This document shows, in pieces, positions 36,948 through 46,048 of a stretch of DNA of 64,000 nt. Both the position numbers and the translations under genes were made by a program. Origin of the DNA: HIMB114 sp052048155. Lineage in GTDB: Bacteria; Pseudomonadota; Alphaproteobacteria; Pelagibacterales; Pelagibacteraceae. Position 1 is the first letter of the stretch; every line of letters begins with the position of its first letter. Location of the stretch: the NCBI RefSeq assembly GCF_052048155.1, contig NZ_JBNAIK010000001.1, forward strand, positions 124,001 to 188,000. The letters run 5' to 3'. The notes beneath the pieces were generated by a model. The model worked only from the letters and a program-made list of their open reading frames with translations, was not told the DNA's origin and did no database searches.

Positions 36948-38096
36948 CTAAATTTTAACTTTAGATGGATCTCCAAAGGCTCTAGTATAAGCCAGTCTGT
37001 AATTAGGCTGGTTCATGAATAGATACTTCATTACTTTTTTAGCATATGCTTGTTGTGATCTCACGATCTCATCAAACAATGGATCTTTTCTAAAGTCCTT
37101 CATAACTACATCCCAAGCTGCTAATTGAGCATCTAAGATTTCATCAGTAGTTTGATGCACATTAACCCCAGACTCCTTCATAAGTCTTCCAAGGTCAGTT
37201 GAGTATCTCACTAATGCCATAAAGTAGTTAGAAGTGTTTGCAGCTTCAGCAGCATGCTTAATTATAGCTTGGTGTTGTGGTGACAAGCTATTGTACTTCT
37301 TCTTATTGAACTGCATTTCAAACATCTCTTGAGATTGGTGGAAGCTTCCTAAGTGATAATGCTTAGAAACATCTTGCATACCAAAGTCTCTATCAGATGT
37401 TGGGTTATTAAACTCAGCAGCATCAATCAAACCAGTTTTCATTGCTGGTTGAATTTCACCACCTGGTAACTGTCTTACAACCATTCCCATTTTTTGAAGA
37501 ACGTTTGTAGCTAGTCCAACTGTTCTGTACTTAAGACCTTTAACCTGAGAAACTTTTGTAGTGTGTTTCTTAAACCAACCAAAAGGCTGAGCAGGCATAG
37601 GCATAGCGAAGAAACCTACAACATCAAGACCAATTTTCTTTAAAGTCTTTTCGTATAAAGCTCTTCCGCCACCTTCTTCAATCCATCCCATTAATTCTTG
37701 AGATGAGAATCCATAAGAAGGACCAGTACCAAATAAAGAAGCAGCAGCGTTTTTACCGTACCAGTATGCTGTCACTGAGTGAGAAGCGTCTACTACACCT
37801 TTAGAAACACCATCTGCAATTTCTTTAGTTTTTAAAACTGCACCAACAGGCAAAACTTCCAATTGTAGTGAACCACCACCCATAGCATTTACTCTGTCTC
37901 CATATTGCTTCGCCATCTCTAAAAAGATACCGCCGCCCCATGCAGCTTGCATTTTCAGTTTCACAGTTTTTCCGTGTGAACCTGACCAAGCACCAACGTT
38001 AGGCATTGCGACAGCTGCTGCTGTAGCACCCGTAACTGCTGCTGCTTTTTTGAAAAATTTACGTCTTGAATTTGACGTAACGTTTTTTTTTGACAT
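36948..38096 (-). CDS. dctP: TRAP transporter substrate-binding protein, Tat-type signal (TakP-like)
   Basis: This periplasmic binding protein (382 aa) has a twin-arginine signal (SRRKFFKKAAAVTG) then an Ala-rich h-region. I chose the ATG at 38094-38096, preceded by GGGAG; the upstream in-frame ORF to 38135 runs into the candidate -10 box. Motifs such as MQAAWGGG, LPGGEIQPAMKTGLIDAAEF and GSFHQSQEMFEM resemble the 2-oxo acid binding TakP type. With lldD, glcDEF and a glyoxylate reductase upstream, a 2-oxo or 2-hydroxy acid is the likely ligand, but this is inference. Confidence 0.92.
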   Translation of the reverse strand: MSKKNVTSNSRRKFFKKAAAVTGATAAAVAMPNVGAWSGSHGKTVKLKMQAAWGGGIFLEMAKQYGDRVNAMGGGSLQLEVLPVGAVLKTKEIADGVSKGVVDASHSVTAYWYGKNAAASLFGTGPSYGFSSQELMGWIEEGGGRALYEKTLKKIGLDVVGFFAMPMPAQPFGWFKKHTTKVSQVKGLKYRTVGLATNVLQKMGMVVRQLPGGEIQPAMKTGLIDAAEFNNPTSDRDFGMQDVSKHYHLGSFHQSQEMFEMQFNKKKYNSLSPQHQAIIKHAAEAANTSNYFMALVRYSTDLGRLMKESGVNVHQTTDEILDAQLAAWDVVMKDFRKDPLFDEIVRSQQAYAKKVMKYLFMNQPNYRLAYTRAFGDPSKVKI

Positions 38097-38115
38097 GTGT
38101 TTTTCTCCCATGTTA

Positions 38116-38163
38116 GTTAAATTTAACATCGGCAATTTAGCTTAAACAATCATAAATTGTCTA
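38116..38163 (-). promoter_or_regulatory. Candidate dctP promoter and operator palindrome
   Basis: On the minus strand TAGACA (38163-38158) and CTAAAT (38140-38135) are 17 bases apart, giving a start near 38128 and a leader of about 32 nt. The 12-base perfect palindrome GTTAAATTTAAC (38116-38127) begins at the predicted start site, where a repressor could bind. AT-rich palindromes arise easily by chance in this genome. Confidence 0.35.
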
Positions 38164-38251
38164 TCTAAATAGTTAGTTAAACAAGCGACAAATATTGCAA
38201 ATGCAAAGTTAAAACAAAAAATTTAAGGAATATTAAACAACCTACGGTTGA

Positions 38252-39208
38252 CTAGTTTACTTTATCTTTTGGTTTGGAATTTTTGTTAAGCAAGGCATCT
38301 AAATTGTCAATTGCTCTGTCACCCATTGCAATTCTAGTTTTTTTTGTTGCGCTTCCTAAGTGAGGTAACAAAAATAGATTATCTAAATCCAAATATTTTT
38401 TATTTATCTTTGGCTCACCTCTGTAAACATCTAGACCTAAAGCAAATACTTTTCCACTTTTCATCGCTTTAATCATTGCATCATCATCAATTACTTCTCC
38501 GCGAGCCGCATTTGCTATGACAACTCTATCAGGAAAATTTTTAATTGTTTCTTCATTAATTAAATTTTCTGTATCTTTTGAACCTGGACAATTAATTGAT
38601 AAGAATTCACTATTTTTAAATAAATCGTTTATGTCTTTATGATAAATTGCGCCCTCTTCTAGATCTGAACTTAACTGATTTCTATTATGATAATGAATTT
38701 CCATATCAAAAGCTCTAGCTCGTTTTGCAACAGCTCTCCCAACTTTTCCCATACCTAAAATTCCTAATTTTTTTCCAGTCATTTGTTTTCCAATTAAATA
38801 ATCACTTGACCATAACCAATTCTCTTTTTCAGCGGCTTTTCTTCCCTCATAAGCTCTTCGGGAAGCACCAAGTAATAATAAGATTGAAATGTCCGCTGTA
38901 GCATCTGTTAAAACCTCAGGTGTATTTGTAACTACTATTCCTCTTTTTTTTGCTGCTTCGACATCAATGTTTCCATAACCAACTGCGTAATTAGAGATTA
39001 TTTTTACACTATCTGGCAGGTTCATAATTGTATTTTTATTTAGTGGTGTTGTAATAAATGAAAGAATGCCGTCACAGTCTTTGCTAAGCTCTATTATTTC
39101 TTTTGATGAGTATAATTGATCCTTTTCATTCAATTTTACATCAAACAAATTTTTAATTCTCTCATCATTTTCCTTTAATAGTTTTCTTGTAACTAAAATT
39201 TTTTTCAT
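38252..39208 (-). CDS. D-isomer-specific 2-hydroxyacid dehydrogenase (glyoxylate/hydroxypyruvate reductase type)
   Basis: This is a 318-aa NAD(P)-dependent enzyme, start at 39208 (MKKILVTRKLLKEND), overlapping the glcF stop as ATGA. The N-terminal half carries SNYAVGYGNIDVEAAKKRG; the NAD fold is LGILGMGKVGRAVAKRA; catalytic Arg, Glu and His lie in NAARGEVIDD, DVYRGEPKINK and LPHLGSATKKTR. It would reduce glyoxylate to glycolate or hydroxypyruvate to glycerate. In an operon with glycolate oxidase it may balance glyoxylate levels. Confidence 0.9.
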   Translation of the reverse strand: MKKILVTRKLLKENDERIKNLFDVKLNEKDQLYSSKEIIELSKDCDGILSFITTPLNKNTIMNLPDSVKIISNYAVGYGNIDVEAAKKRGIVVTNTPEVLTDATADISILLLLGASRRAYEGRKAAEKENWLWSSDYLIGKQMTGKKLGILGMGKVGRAVAKRARAFDMEIHYHNRNQLSSDLEEGAIYHKDINDLFKNSEFLSINCPGSKDTENLINEETIKNFPDRVVIANAARGEVIDDDAMIKAMKSGKVFALGLDVYRGEPKINKKYLDLDNLFLLPHLGSATKKTRIAMGDRAIDNLDALLNKNSKPKDKVN

Positions 39209-40509
39209 ATATTCCCTAGCCCTTCTGGTTTTTTTCCGCCAGTAAACCAATCAATTAATTCAATCGTGTGAACGATTGGGATGTCTATACCTTTTTCTAT
39301 TTGAGTAATACATCCAACATTTCCAGCAGCAATTAAATCTGGTTTAATCTTTTTGATATTTTCACATTTTCTTTTTAATAATTCTGAAGCCATTTCTTCT
39401 TGCATTAAATTATATGTACCAGCAGAACCGCAGCATAAATGTCCATCAGGAACTTCTAAAATATTATTACCGGTCATTTTTAAAAGTTCTATAGGTTGAC
39501 TGTGTACTTTTTGACCATGTTGCATAGAGCATGCGGAATGGTAAGCAATATTATATCTTTTTGAATTATTTGTTCTTGTGAAATCAAGTTTTATCGATTC
39601 TTCTAAATACTCTGTTATATCTAAGGCAATTTCACTAACCTCTTTTGCCTTTTTTCTAAGCGATTTATCTGAGTGATTTTTGAAAATAAAACCATAATCT
39701 TTAATTGTTGTTCCACAACCAGATGTGTTTACTAAAATTGCGTCTATTTTTTCTTTTTCAATTAATTTGTGCCAAGCATTAATATTTTCTATAAAATATT
39801 GATGTGAAACTTCTTCTTTACCCATGTGATGGGTCAATGATCCACAACATTTTATTTCTTTCAAAACATGAACTTCAATTCCATGTCTCAAAAGAACATT
39901 TATTGATGAATCATTAATGTTGGGTGAAATTGCCTTTTGAACACATCCAGTTAACAATGCTACTTTTGAAATAGACTTTTTACTAGGCTTAAATACAATA
40001 TTATCTGGATATTCTGATTTCGGAAAAGATTGAGGCATAAAAGAAATCATATGCTTTAATTTTTTTGGCAAGGCTGAATGAACAGGTTTTGTAAATATTG
40101 CTATGATTCCTAAAAATTTAAATAATTTCGGCCTAGGTAATACAAAGGCTAATAGGTTCCTTAACAACCTTTCAAATAATGGTCTTTTATAAGTTCTCTC
40201 AATGTGATTTCTGCCATGATCAACGAGATGTAAGTAATCTACGCCCGATGGACAAGTCGTGACACAAGCATAACAAGACAAACAACGATCTATATGTTTT
40301 ACTATTTTTTCGTTTGCTGGCTTGTTGTTCTCAAGCATATCTTTAATCATATAAATTCTACCTCTAGGGCCATCTAGTTCATCCCCTAATACTTGATAAG
40401 TTGGACAAGTTGCATTGCACATTCCACAATGAACACATTTTCTAAAAATTTTTTCTGAATTTTGTATTTCAGGATCGAGAAGTTGATCTTTTTTAAAATT
40501 AGTTTGCAT
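39205..40509 (-). CDS. glcF: Glycolate oxidase iron-sulfur subunit
   Basis: This 434-aa electron-transfer subunit has two 4Fe-4S motifs near the N-terminus (CVHCGMCNATCPTYQ at about 27, CLSCYACVTTCPSG at about 79) and two cysteine-rich CCG domains (LLTGCVQKAI, KCCGSLTHHMG; HSACSMQHG, HLCCGSAGTYN). It carries electrons from GlcD/GlcE to the respiratory chain. It overlaps glcE by one base and the reductase downstream by 4. Confidence 0.97.
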   Translation of the reverse strand: MQTNFKKDQLLDPEIQNSEKIFRKCVHCGMCNATCPTYQVLGDELDGPRGRIYMIKDMLENNKPANEKIVKHIDRCLSCYACVTTCPSGVDYLHLVDHGRNHIERTYKRPLFERLLRNLLAFVLPRPKLFKFLGIIAIFTKPVHSALPKKLKHMISFMPQSFPKSEYPDNIVFKPSKKSISKVALLTGCVQKAISPNINDSSINVLLRHGIEVHVLKEIKCCGSLTHHMGKEEVSHQYFIENINAWHKLIEKEKIDAILVNTSGCGTTIKDYGFIFKNHSDKSLRKKAKEVSEIALDITEYLEESIKLDFTRTNNSKRYNIAYHSACSMQHGQKVHSQPIELLKMTGNNILEVPDGHLCCGSAGTYNLMQEEMASELLKRKCENIKKIKPDLIAAGNVGCITQIEKGIDIPIVHTIELIDWFTGGKKPEGLGNI

Positions 40510-41711
40510 TAAATTCCTGCGTACATTTTGTTAGGGTTCAGTATACCTTTAGGATCAAAACTTTCTTTTAATTTTTTTGATAAAATTTTTATATTGGAGT
40601 CTGAATTAGTCAAAAACTCCTCGCTTTTTCTAAAGTTATCATTTGCTTTTAACACTGTTAGGTGGCCATCATGTTTTAAACAGAAAATTTTCATTTTATC
40701 TAAATCACTTTGATTTTCTAAAGAACACCAAGCAATATTGCCGCCCCAGTCTAAAAAATACTTAAAATTAGTTTTTTCAAAGAATTTTAAAAAATTAACC
40801 ATGTTAGTAATTGGTAAAGAAATTTTACATACAAACTCTTTAGAATTAGCATATCCCTCAAAATTTTTAATTTCTCTCCAAAAAATTGAAGTTTGATAAG
40901 TATCAAGCATTGAAGTTGCTTTGTCTTTAAACATTTTATTCAAACTTTGCATCCTCTCAATCACAGAAGCCTTTGGCCCTTGAATTCTCAAGCCTAAAAC
41001 AGATGTATCTTTTTTTACATCATTTAGAGTCAAAAAAGATGCATTTGCTGCAGGAAAAAAACATGCGCCAGAAATTTCTAGAGAAGAGTCTAATGCTATT
41101 CTAAAAATTTCAATAGCTTCTACATAATCTATGTCATTTACTAAAAATGTTTCTTCAAATTCAGGTAGTGGTGACACTTTTAGATTTATTTCCGTAATTG
41201 CGCACAATGTGCCATAAGCACCGCTTATAATCTTGCTTAAATCATAACCAGTAACATTTTTTACAACAGTTCCACCGGATTTTACTTTTCCGCCTGAGCC
41301 ATTTACTGATTTAAAACCTAGCACATGATCTCTTAGTGCTCCATTTTTAAACCTGCCAGGACCAGAAAGGTTGCATGAAACTACTCCTCCAATACTTCCT
41401 GGGTTTGATTTTCCATCATAAAGATAACCTAAATCATTTGGCTCAAAACCAAAAAACTGATTTTTTTGTTTAAGCGTAGTCTCTATTTCTGAGAGAGATG
41501 TTCCAGGCAAAACCTTTATGTATAATTCTTCTGGAAAATACTCCAGAATACCAGACATACTACTCAGACTTAGAGTTTGGGATGATTGAATAAGTCTTCC
41601 AATTTTTTTTGATCCATGCCCAACAATTTCGATCGGGTTACTTTTATTATAATTATCAAAAATAAAATCTGAAACATCTTGTTCAGTTTTAGGATAAAAA
41701 ATATCTGGCAT
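40509..41711 (-). CDS. glcE: Glycolate oxidase FAD-binding subunit
   Basis: This 400-aa protein is a shortened relative of GlcD. The FAD segment PIEIVGHGSKKIGR lies at the start, then NPGSIGGVVSCNLSGPGR and KNVTGYDLSKIISGAYGTL; it ends in FDPKGILNPNKMYAG. Both GlcD and GlcE are needed for glycolate oxidation in E. coli. One-base overlaps with both neighbours indicate equal translation. Confidence 0.97.
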   Translation of the reverse strand: MPDIFYPKTEQDVSDFIFDNYNKSNPIEIVGHGSKKIGRLIQSSQTLSLSSMSGILEYFPEELYIKVLPGTSLSEIETTLKQKNQFFGFEPNDLGYLYDGKSNPGSIGGVVSCNLSGPGRFKNGALRDHVLGFKSVNGSGGKVKSGGTVVKNVTGYDLSKIISGAYGTLCAITEINLKVSPLPEFEETFLVNDIDYVEAIEIFRIALDSSLEISGACFFPAANASFLTLNDVKKDTSVLGLRIQGPKASVIERMQSLNKMFKDKATSMLDTYQTSIFWREIKNFEGYANSKEFVCKISLPITNMVNFLKFFEKTNFKYFLDWGGNIAWCSLENQSDLDKMKIFCLKHDGHLTVLKANDNFRKSEEFLTNSDSNIKILSKKLKESFDPKGILNPNKMYAGI

Positions 41712-43198
41712 TAAAACCTTGGTAAATCTGGAAACTTATCTTTACCTTTATGTATATGCATTCTTCCACCTTCTGCACATCTATGAAGAATTGGAAATAC
41801 TTTTCCTGGATTTAAAAGGTTATCTGAATCAAATGCATTTTTAATATTAAGCTGTTGTTGAATATCATTATCATTAAACATCTCACACATTAATTCTCTT
41901 TTTTCTACTCCAATACCGTGTTCTCCGGATAAGACTCCGCCAACCTTTACACAATATTTTAAAATATCAGCTCCAAAGTCTTCTGCTTTTTTCATTTCAA
42001 CGGGATCATTAGAGTCAAACATAATTAGTGGGTGCAAATTTCCATCTCCAGCATGAAAACAGTTTGCTACGTCTAATTTATGTTTTTTAGATAGTTTGCT
42101 AATATAACTTAATACATCGGCTAATTTATTTCTAGGTATGGAACCATCCATACAGATATAGTCAGGAGCTAGTACTCCACAAGCCGTGAATGCAGCTTTT
42201 CTTCCTTTCCAAAATCTCATTCTTTCTTCATCGCTATTACTTGCTCTGTTGTAAGAAGCTTTATTCATTTTTGCGATATCTAAAACTTTATCAATTAATG
42301 TATCAACTTCACTAGTTGTTCCATCTAATTCAACAATCAGTAAAGCTTCTACATCTCTTGGATACCCAGCTTTAGCATAATTATCTGTTGCAATAATTAG
42401 TGGCTTGTCCATGATTTCCATTCCAGCTGGAACTATGCCTTTTGCAATAATATCTGCAACGCAGTTTCCAGAATCTTCAATACTATCAAATCCAATCAAG
42501 ACAGCTCTTACAGATTCTGGTTTTTTTAATATTCTAACAGTCACCTCAGTCACAACACCTAGCAAGCCTTCAGATCCTGTGACAAGACCTAAAAAATCAT
42601 AACCTTCTGAATCAAGATGCTTTCCACCAAGTTTTAAAACAGTCCCATCCATTAATACCATTTCAACACCCATTAAATTATTTGTTGTCGTACCGTATTT
42701 TAATGAATGAACCCCACCAGAGTTTTCTGCAACATTGCCTCCAATAGAACAGGCTAATTGGCTTGATGGATCAGGAGCATAATAAAAATCTCTATGTTGA
42801 ACAGCTTGAGTAATCGCTAGATTAGCTACACATGGTTGTGCTACGACACACCTATTATCAAAATCGGTTTCTAATATTTTATTGAACTTTCCCATTCCCA
42901 TCAAAATACAATCGGCAAGAGGAATTGATCCACCTGATAAACCAGTACCTGCACCTCTTGGAACAACTTTAATTTTTTTATTATGACAATATTTTAAAAT
43001 TTTGGAAACTTGCTCAGTTGTTTCTGGCAAAACTACTGCGATAGGTTTTTGTCTGTAGACAGACAAACCATCAGTTTCATAAGGTTTAATTTCTTCGTCT
43101 GAATGAATAATATTCTTAGTAATTTTAAATAAATCTTGGACAATATTTTTTTTATCTTGAATAATTGTTGTGTCTGCTTCAGGTAATTTTAATGGCAT
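41711..43198 (-). CDS. glcD: Glycolate oxidase catalytic FAD subunit
   Basis: This 495-aa flavoprotein oxidises glycolate to glyoxylate. FAD-binding residues are in VVPRGAGTGLSGGSIP (about 90) and GGNVAENSGGVHSLKYG; the C-terminal substrate site contains CFHAGDGNLHPLIMFD and GGVLSGEHGIGVEKREL. D-lactate dehydrogenases share this fold; the glcE/glcF neighbours decide for glycolate. It lies 10 bases after the aminotransferase gene. Confidence 0.97.
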   Translation of the reverse strand: MPLKLPEADTTIIQDKKNIVQDLFKITKNIIHSDEEIKPYETDGLSVYRQKPIAVVLPETTEQVSKILKYCHNKKIKVVPRGAGTGLSGGSIPLADCILMGMGKFNKILETDFDNRCVVAQPCVANLAITQAVQHRDFYYAPDPSSQLACSIGGNVAENSGGVHSLKYGTTTNNLMGVEMVLMDGTVLKLGGKHLDSEGYDFLGLVTGSEGLLGVVTEVTVRILKKPESVRAVLIGFDSIEDSGNCVADIIAKGIVPAGMEIMDKPLIIATDNYAKAGYPRDVEALLIVELDGTTSEVDTLIDKVLDIAKMNKASYNRASNSDEERMRFWKGRKAAFTACGVLAPDYICMDGSIPRNKLADVLSYISKLSKKHKLDVANCFHAGDGNLHPLIMFDSNDPVEMKKAEDFGADILKYCVKVGGVLSGEHGIGVEKRELMCEMFNDNDIQQQLNIKNAFDSDNLLNPGKVFPILHRCAEGGRMHIHKGKDKFPDLPRF

Positions 43199-43208
43199 AA
43201 TTTATATA

Positions 43209-44369
43209 TTAGAGAATTTTTTTTATTTTCTCCAATGCTTTTTCAATATTTTCATACGAATTTGCAAAGCTAAATCTTACAAAATTTGTGCATGATTTAC
43301 CAAAACTAGTACCTGGAACTAACGCTACGCCTGCATCATATAAGCATTTTTCAGCAAAAGTATCTCCACTCATCCCAGTTTCACTCACATTAGGAAATGT
43401 ATAAAAAGCTCCCCCTGGATTATTACATTTAATGCCAGGTAAGCTATTTAATCCATTTACAATTAACTCTCGACGCTTATCAAATTTTTCCATCATATCA
43501 TCTAGAAAATCATGAGGTCCCTCTAGAGCTGCTAATGCTGCAACTTGATTAGCAGCGGACACACATGAATAGCTATTGATTGCCATTCTAGTAACTTTAT
43601 CAATTAGGCTTTCTGGCCACACACTCCAACCCAATCTCCATCCCGTCATTGCGTAAGTTTTGCTCCAACCATCCATAACAATTAAACGATCATAGAGTTC
43701 AGGATAGTAAAAAAATGACGGCATCTTTTTTCCATCATAAATTTGTCTTGAGTAAATTTCATCGCTCAATATTGCAACTTCAGGGTATTTTTTTAATCCT
43801 TGCACAAGCTTATCAATTTCATTTTTATCAATAAGCCCCCCTGTTGGATTTTGCGGATTATTTATTATCAGCAATCTTGTTTTATCATTTATTAGCGAAA
43901 GTACTTCATCTGCATTAAATGAAAAATTTTTCTTCTCAGATAAATACATAGGAATTGCTTTTGCACCTGTATAATTAATTACCGACTCATAAATTGGAAA
44001 CCCTGGCTCTGGATAAATAATTTCTGTACCAGGTTGTCCAAACATCATAATCGCAAAATACATTGAAGGTTTTCCACCAGGCGCAATAAAAACTCTTGCT
44101 GAGTCTATTTCAGCACCATACATTTTTTTTATATGCCTGCTTACACCATCTCTTAGTTCTTGTGTTCCGTTAGCGGGTGTATATCCGTGATGCCCATCGT
44201 CTAATGCTTTTTTTCCTGCCTCTACAATATGTTTTGGGGTTAAAAAATCAGGTTGCCCAATACCTAAATTTATAATTTCTCTTCCTTCGCTTTCTAATTT
44301 TTTTGCTTTTGCCAAGATAACAAAAGCATTCTCAGTACCTAATCTTGAAAAATTATCAGCTATCTTCAT
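43209..44369 (-). CDS. Class I/II PLP aminotransferase (aspartate-type fold)
   Basis: This 386-aa aminotransferase has NLGIGQPDFLTPKHI near the N-terminus, IINNPQNPTGGLIDK in the middle, the PLP lysine in DGWSKTYAMTGWRLGW (about residue 235), and the C-terminal Arg in NFVRFSFANSYE. Sequence alone does not fix the substrate. Sandwiched without gaps between lldD and glcD, a role in transaminating glyoxylate to glycine is attractive, but a general aspartate or alanine aminotransferase is equally possible. Confidence 0.88.
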   Translation of the reverse strand: MKIADNFSRLGTENAFVILAKAKKLESEGREIINLGIGQPDFLTPKHIVEAGKKALDDGHHGYTPANGTQELRDGVSRHIKKMYGAEIDSARVFIAPGGKPSMYFAIMMFGQPGTEIIYPEPGFPIYESVINYTGAKAIPMYLSEKKNFSFNADEVLSLINDKTRLLIINNPQNPTGGLIDKNEIDKLVQGLKKYPEVAILSDEIYSRQIYDGKKMPSFFYYPELYDRLIVMDGWSKTYAMTGWRLGWSVWPESLIDKVTRMAINSYSCVSAANQVAALAALEGPHDFLDDMMEKFDKRRELIVNGLNSLPGIKCNNPGGAFYTFPNVSETGMSGDTFAEKCLYDAGVALVPGTSFGKSCTNFVRFSFANSYENIEKALEKIKKIL

Positions 44370-45517
44370 TATCTATATGCAATCTTGTCTTTGGTTAATT
44401 CATTAACATTACGTGTTCCCATTAACGTCATCCCTCTAGTAATTTCATCTTTCATTTTTTGCAAAACTCTTTCGACACCTGGCTGACCTCCAGCGCCTAA
44501 TGCATATAAATATGCTTTCCCAATAGAGCATGCTTTTGCTCCGAGAGCCAGAGCTTTTAAAACATGAGTGCCTCTTCTAATTCCACCATCTAGAATTATT
44601 TCGATTTTATCTCCAACAGCTTCAACTAGAGTCTCTAGTTGATCAAATGGTGCACGTGAACCATCTAGCTGTCTGCCTCCATGATTTGAAATCATAATTG
44701 CGGTTGCTCCAATATCAATTGCTCTTTTAGCATCTTCAACAGACATAACTCCTTTTAAAGCAAATGGTCCATTCCATTTTTTTGCAGCATACTCTGCATG
44801 CTTCCAATTCATTGTCGTATCAAATTGAGAATTAATATAATCCATAATTGATATTTCAATACTCGATCCTTTTTTAGTTAAGTGAGAAATATTTGCTAAC
44901 TTAAACTTTGGACCCATCAAATATCTTAGACTCCACTCTGGATGAGTAGCAAAACTAAACAAGCTTTCTAAGGTAAGTTTTGGTGGTGTTGTAAATCCAG
45001 TACGATGATCTCTTTCTCTATTGCCCGCTACAATAGTATCAACGGTTAAACACATAGCTTTAAACCCAGATCGTTGACAACGTTCTATCAAATTATCTGT
45101 AAGACCTTGGTCCTTATGAATATATAATTGAAACATTTTTGGGCCACCTGAAATATTTGAAACTTCTTCAATACTTTTTGTTCCCATTGTTGACAAACTA
45201 AAGAAAGTTCCAAATTTCTCTGCAGCTCTTGCAGTCGCTTGTTCTCCTTCATGATGGTACATTTGATGCATAGCTGTTGGTGAAAGAAATAATGGAAAAT
45301 CAATTTTCTGGCCCAGTACTGTTGTTGAAGTATCAACATTACTCACATCAGTTAAAACATTTGGAACTAAGTCACATTTGTTAAAAGAATCTGTATTTCT
45401 CTTTAAGGTACTCTCATCGTCAGCACCACCATCAATATAATGAAAGATGGGAGAGGGTAATTTTTTTTTAGCAAGTTTACGAAAATCATCTACGTTATGA
45501 CAATCGTTTAACTTCAT
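44369..45517 (-). CDS. lldD: FMN-dependent alpha-hydroxyacid dehydrogenase (L-lactate dehydrogenase type)
   Basis: This 382-aa TIM-barrel flavoprotein has FHYIDGGADDESTLKRN, the FMN site MQ-type loop MFQLYIHKD, LTVDTIVAGNRERDHRTGF, the catalytic His in MISNHGGRQLDGSRAP (near 277) and the FMN phosphate loop LDGGIRRGTHVLKAL. The family includes L-lactate dehydrogenase, glycolate oxidase and mandelate dehydrogenase. Position ahead of glcDEF suggests lactate or another 2-hydroxy acid. It overlaps the aminotransferase by one base. Confidence 0.92.
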   Translation of the reverse strand: MKLNDCHNVDDFRKLAKKKLPSPIFHYIDGGADDESTLKRNTDSFNKCDLVPNVLTDVSNVDTSTTVLGQKIDFPLFLSPTAMHQMYHHEGEQATARAAEKFGTFFSLSTMGTKSIEEVSNISGGPKMFQLYIHKDQGLTDNLIERCQRSGFKAMCLTVDTIVAGNRERDHRTGFTTPPKLTLESLFSFATHPEWSLRYLMGPKFKLANISHLTKKGSSIEISIMDYINSQFDTTMNWKHAEYAAKKWNGPFALKGVMSVEDAKRAIDIGATAIMISNHGGRQLDGSRAPFDQLETLVEAVGDKIEIILDGGIRRGTHVLKALALGAKACSIGKAYLYALGAGGQPGVERVLQKMKDEITRGMTLMGTRNVNELTKDKIAYR

Positions 45518-45526
45518 ATCTAAAAG

Positions 45527-46009
45527 TTAATACTGTGTGTAAAAAGTGAATGCGATATTATTAGCACCAGGATTTTTATCACCTATACTAGCATTAGAAA
45601 TATGGCTATATGATAATCCAAAATTACTTTTGTCTCCAAAATTCCAACCAAGATTGATTTGAGACTTAAATTCAATGTTATGGCCTAAATCTTTTCCATC
45701 CCCTTCATCATAATATCCTGGAGTAAAACTTGGGCTAATTAAAAAATTTCCAATTTTATAGTCAATTTTGTAACCTGCATAAACCATTGAAGCATTATCT
45801 CCTGTTAACATAGCGCCAGTAATTGGTACTAATTTACCAATAGAAGTTTCAAATGCTTTATCTTCTCCAAAACTATAAGTACCTTCTAAAAATCCAGCTT
45901 TTTTCTTATCATCACTATAATCTAAAACACCAGTTGATAGTGCCAATCCCTTAGCAAAAGCTGATGAAGTTAATAAAACAAATAGTCCTGATAGAAATAA
46001 TTTCTTCAT
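45527..46009 (-). CDS. PagL-like outer-membrane lipid A deacylase (acyloxyacyl hydrolase family)
   Basis: A signal peptide (MKKLFLSGLFVLLTSSAFA) is followed by alternating hydrophobic beta-strand segments ending in aromatic TFYTQY, as expected for an eight-stranded outer-membrane barrel of 160 aa. The SHISNASIGDKNPGAN motif matches the PagL active site: His136 and Ser138 are present, but the position of the catalytic Glu of Pseudomonas PagL is Asn150. PagL removes the 3-O acyl chain of lipid A. Assignment to the family is good; activity is uncertain. It lies 9 bases upstream of lldD. Confidence 0.75.
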   Translation of the reverse strand: MKKLFLSGLFVLLTSSAFAKGLALSTGVLDYSDDKKKAGFLEGTYSFGEDKAFETSIGKLVPITGAMLTGDNASMVYAGYKIDYKIGNFLISPSFTPGYYDEGDGKDLGHNIEFKSQINLGWNFGDKSNFGLSYSHISNASIGDKNPGANNIAFTFYTQY

Positions 46010-46048
46010 TAAATGGTAACTATATTATTCAAGGTTGAATTAAAAGAC

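Noticed and set aside
38097..38135. dctP starting at 38135
   Set aside because: This start lies in the predicted -10 box, and the Tat signal begins normally from 38096 behind a GGGAG.
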